37,500 nucleotides of DNA from Symbiodinium natans (Eukaryota > Sar > Dinophyceae > Suessiales > Symbiodiniaceae), in contig CAJNDS010002300.1 of NCBI GenBank assembly GCA_905221605.1, positions 1-37,500 of the forward strand, written 5' to 3'. Position 1 is the stretch's first letter, and the number at the start of each line of letters is the position of its first letter. Positions 36,847-37,500 of the stretch are shown here, one piece after another. The position numbers and the translations under genes were made by a program. The notes beneath the pieces were generated by a model, which saw nothing but the letters and a program-made list of their open reading frames with translations, searched no databases and had not been told where the DNA came from.

Positions 36847-36950
36847 GGATTGTGTAATTCATGCGACAGTTAACACCGCAAACGCGGGCAGCGCCATGAA
36901 CAGACAGCAAATAAGCAACCAACCGTCCAGTCGACCCAGCGCAGACACCC

Positions 36951-37018
36951 AAAACCCTAAACCCTAAACCCAAAACTTCTAAACCCCACACCCTACAGTT
37001 GCAGTAAACCCTAATCCC
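36951..37018 (-). repeat. Degenerate CCCTAAA array
   Basis: Two perfect units followed by scattered variants (CCCAAAA, AAACCCCACA, AAACCCTAAT). Confidence 0.75.
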
Positions 37019-37150
37019 TCAAAAGAGGCTGTAAGATGCCCAAGGCACCCAGCGCCGGCGCAGCGAAGGCGCCGAGGGCTGTGATGGAGGCCGGGTACTT
37101 GAGGCGGAGGATGGCAAAGGCCTTGCGCGCATTAGATATATGGATATGTA

Positions 37151-37151
37151 A

Positions 37152-37186
<35 letters not shown>
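37151..37186. repeat. (TA)n microsatellite
   Basis: About 17 TA units with one TATG interruption. Confidence 0.95.
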
Positions 37187-37207
37187 CCTGGAACCCCGAC
37201 AACCCAA

Positions 37208-37400
37208 TTATTTTTGGTCGTTGGGTTTTTTACGGGTTTTTACGGGCGTTTAGGGGGAATTACGGGCGTTTAGGAAATTTATGGGCGTTCTGCTTTTGGC
37301 TCTTGAAATTACGGATAATTATGGGCGTTTAGTGGTTTCTGAGGATTGGTGCAGAATTATGGGCGTTCAGGGGTTTTATGGGCGTTTAGGGGTTTCCGGG
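37208..37400 (+). repeat. Degenerate TTAYGGGCGTTTAGG repeat
   Basis: Seven or so occurrences of TACGGGCGTTTAGG / TATGGGCGTTTAGG separated by 5-40 bp of variable sequence. Half of each unit resembles TTTAGGG, so it may derive from a telomere-like unit. Confidence 0.7.
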
Positions 37401-37500
37401 TTCATCCAAACAAACAGGGCTGAATATGCCAAAAACAACAAGCCCTGAGCCCCTCAAAACCTTATCATCCCAAAGCCCTATATAAGCCCTTCACCCGAAG

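Noticed and set aside
1-37500. tRNA or rRNA genes
   Set aside because: No cloverleaf or rRNA core was recognised on reading; a tRNAscan or Infernal run would be needed to be sure.

Overview
This is dinoflagellate nuclear DNA. The clearest sign is an exact reverse-strand copy of the 22-nt dinoflagellate spliced leader (DinoSL) at 28376-28397. The plant/alveolate-type telomere unit TTTAGGG also occurs as many interstitial arrays, and the flanks are rich in microsatellites. I see no intact ordinary host gene. The window is dominated by one giant LTR retrotransposon inserted into a TAATACTAA-type satellite array.

Layout. 1-4587: gene-poor DNA with telomere-like arrays, one copy of a ~97-bp dispersed repeat, simple repeats and one decayed reading frame (3195-3812). 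4588-5187 and 22458-22915: the two halves of the TAATACTAA array. 5192-22453: a 17.26-kb Ty3/gypsy-like element on the minus strand, bounded by 294-bp LTRs that look identical by eye (TGTGA...TCACA) and a 4-bp AGTA target-site duplication. 22916-37500: gene-poor DNA with more telomere arrays (several as outward-facing inverted pairs), further copies of the ~97-bp repeat, a separate MITE-like hairpin, CA and C microsatellites, and a decayed minus-strand gene (about 26429-28308) that lies just behind the DinoSL copy and so looks like a retroposed trans-spliced mRNA.

The element, read 5' to 3' on the minus strand: 5' LTR, leader with tandem GC-rich hairpin motifs, Gag with a CCCH zinc knuckle, retropepsin-like protease with a zinc ribbon and membrane segment, RT motif E/thumb, RNase H, a long uncharacterised insert, integrase (HHCC, D-D-35-E, GPY/F), a methyltransferase-like tail, then the RT fingers/palm with motif A and YVDD, then a Tpt1/KptA-type RNA 2'-phosphotransferase, a C2H2 finger, and a protein with two RanBP2 fingers, a SWIM-like finger, a membrane segment and a PLD/Zucchini-like nuclease domain, then the 3' LTR.

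Two things stand out. The reverse transcriptase appears split and permuted: its catalytic palm lies downstream of integrase while its thumb lies upstream. The element also carries two RNA-end-processing enzyme families (Tpt1 and PLD nuclease). Reading frames change at about five module boundaries although the LTRs look identical, so programmed frameshifting, transposition in trans or sequence errors must be considered. A copy of the 3' part of the spliced leader sits in sense orientation inside both LTRs, about where a U3/R border would fall. A GC-rich, nearly palindromic motif recurs at module boundaries of the element, which suggests modular shuffling. Function is inferred from motifs read by eye; no database search was run.
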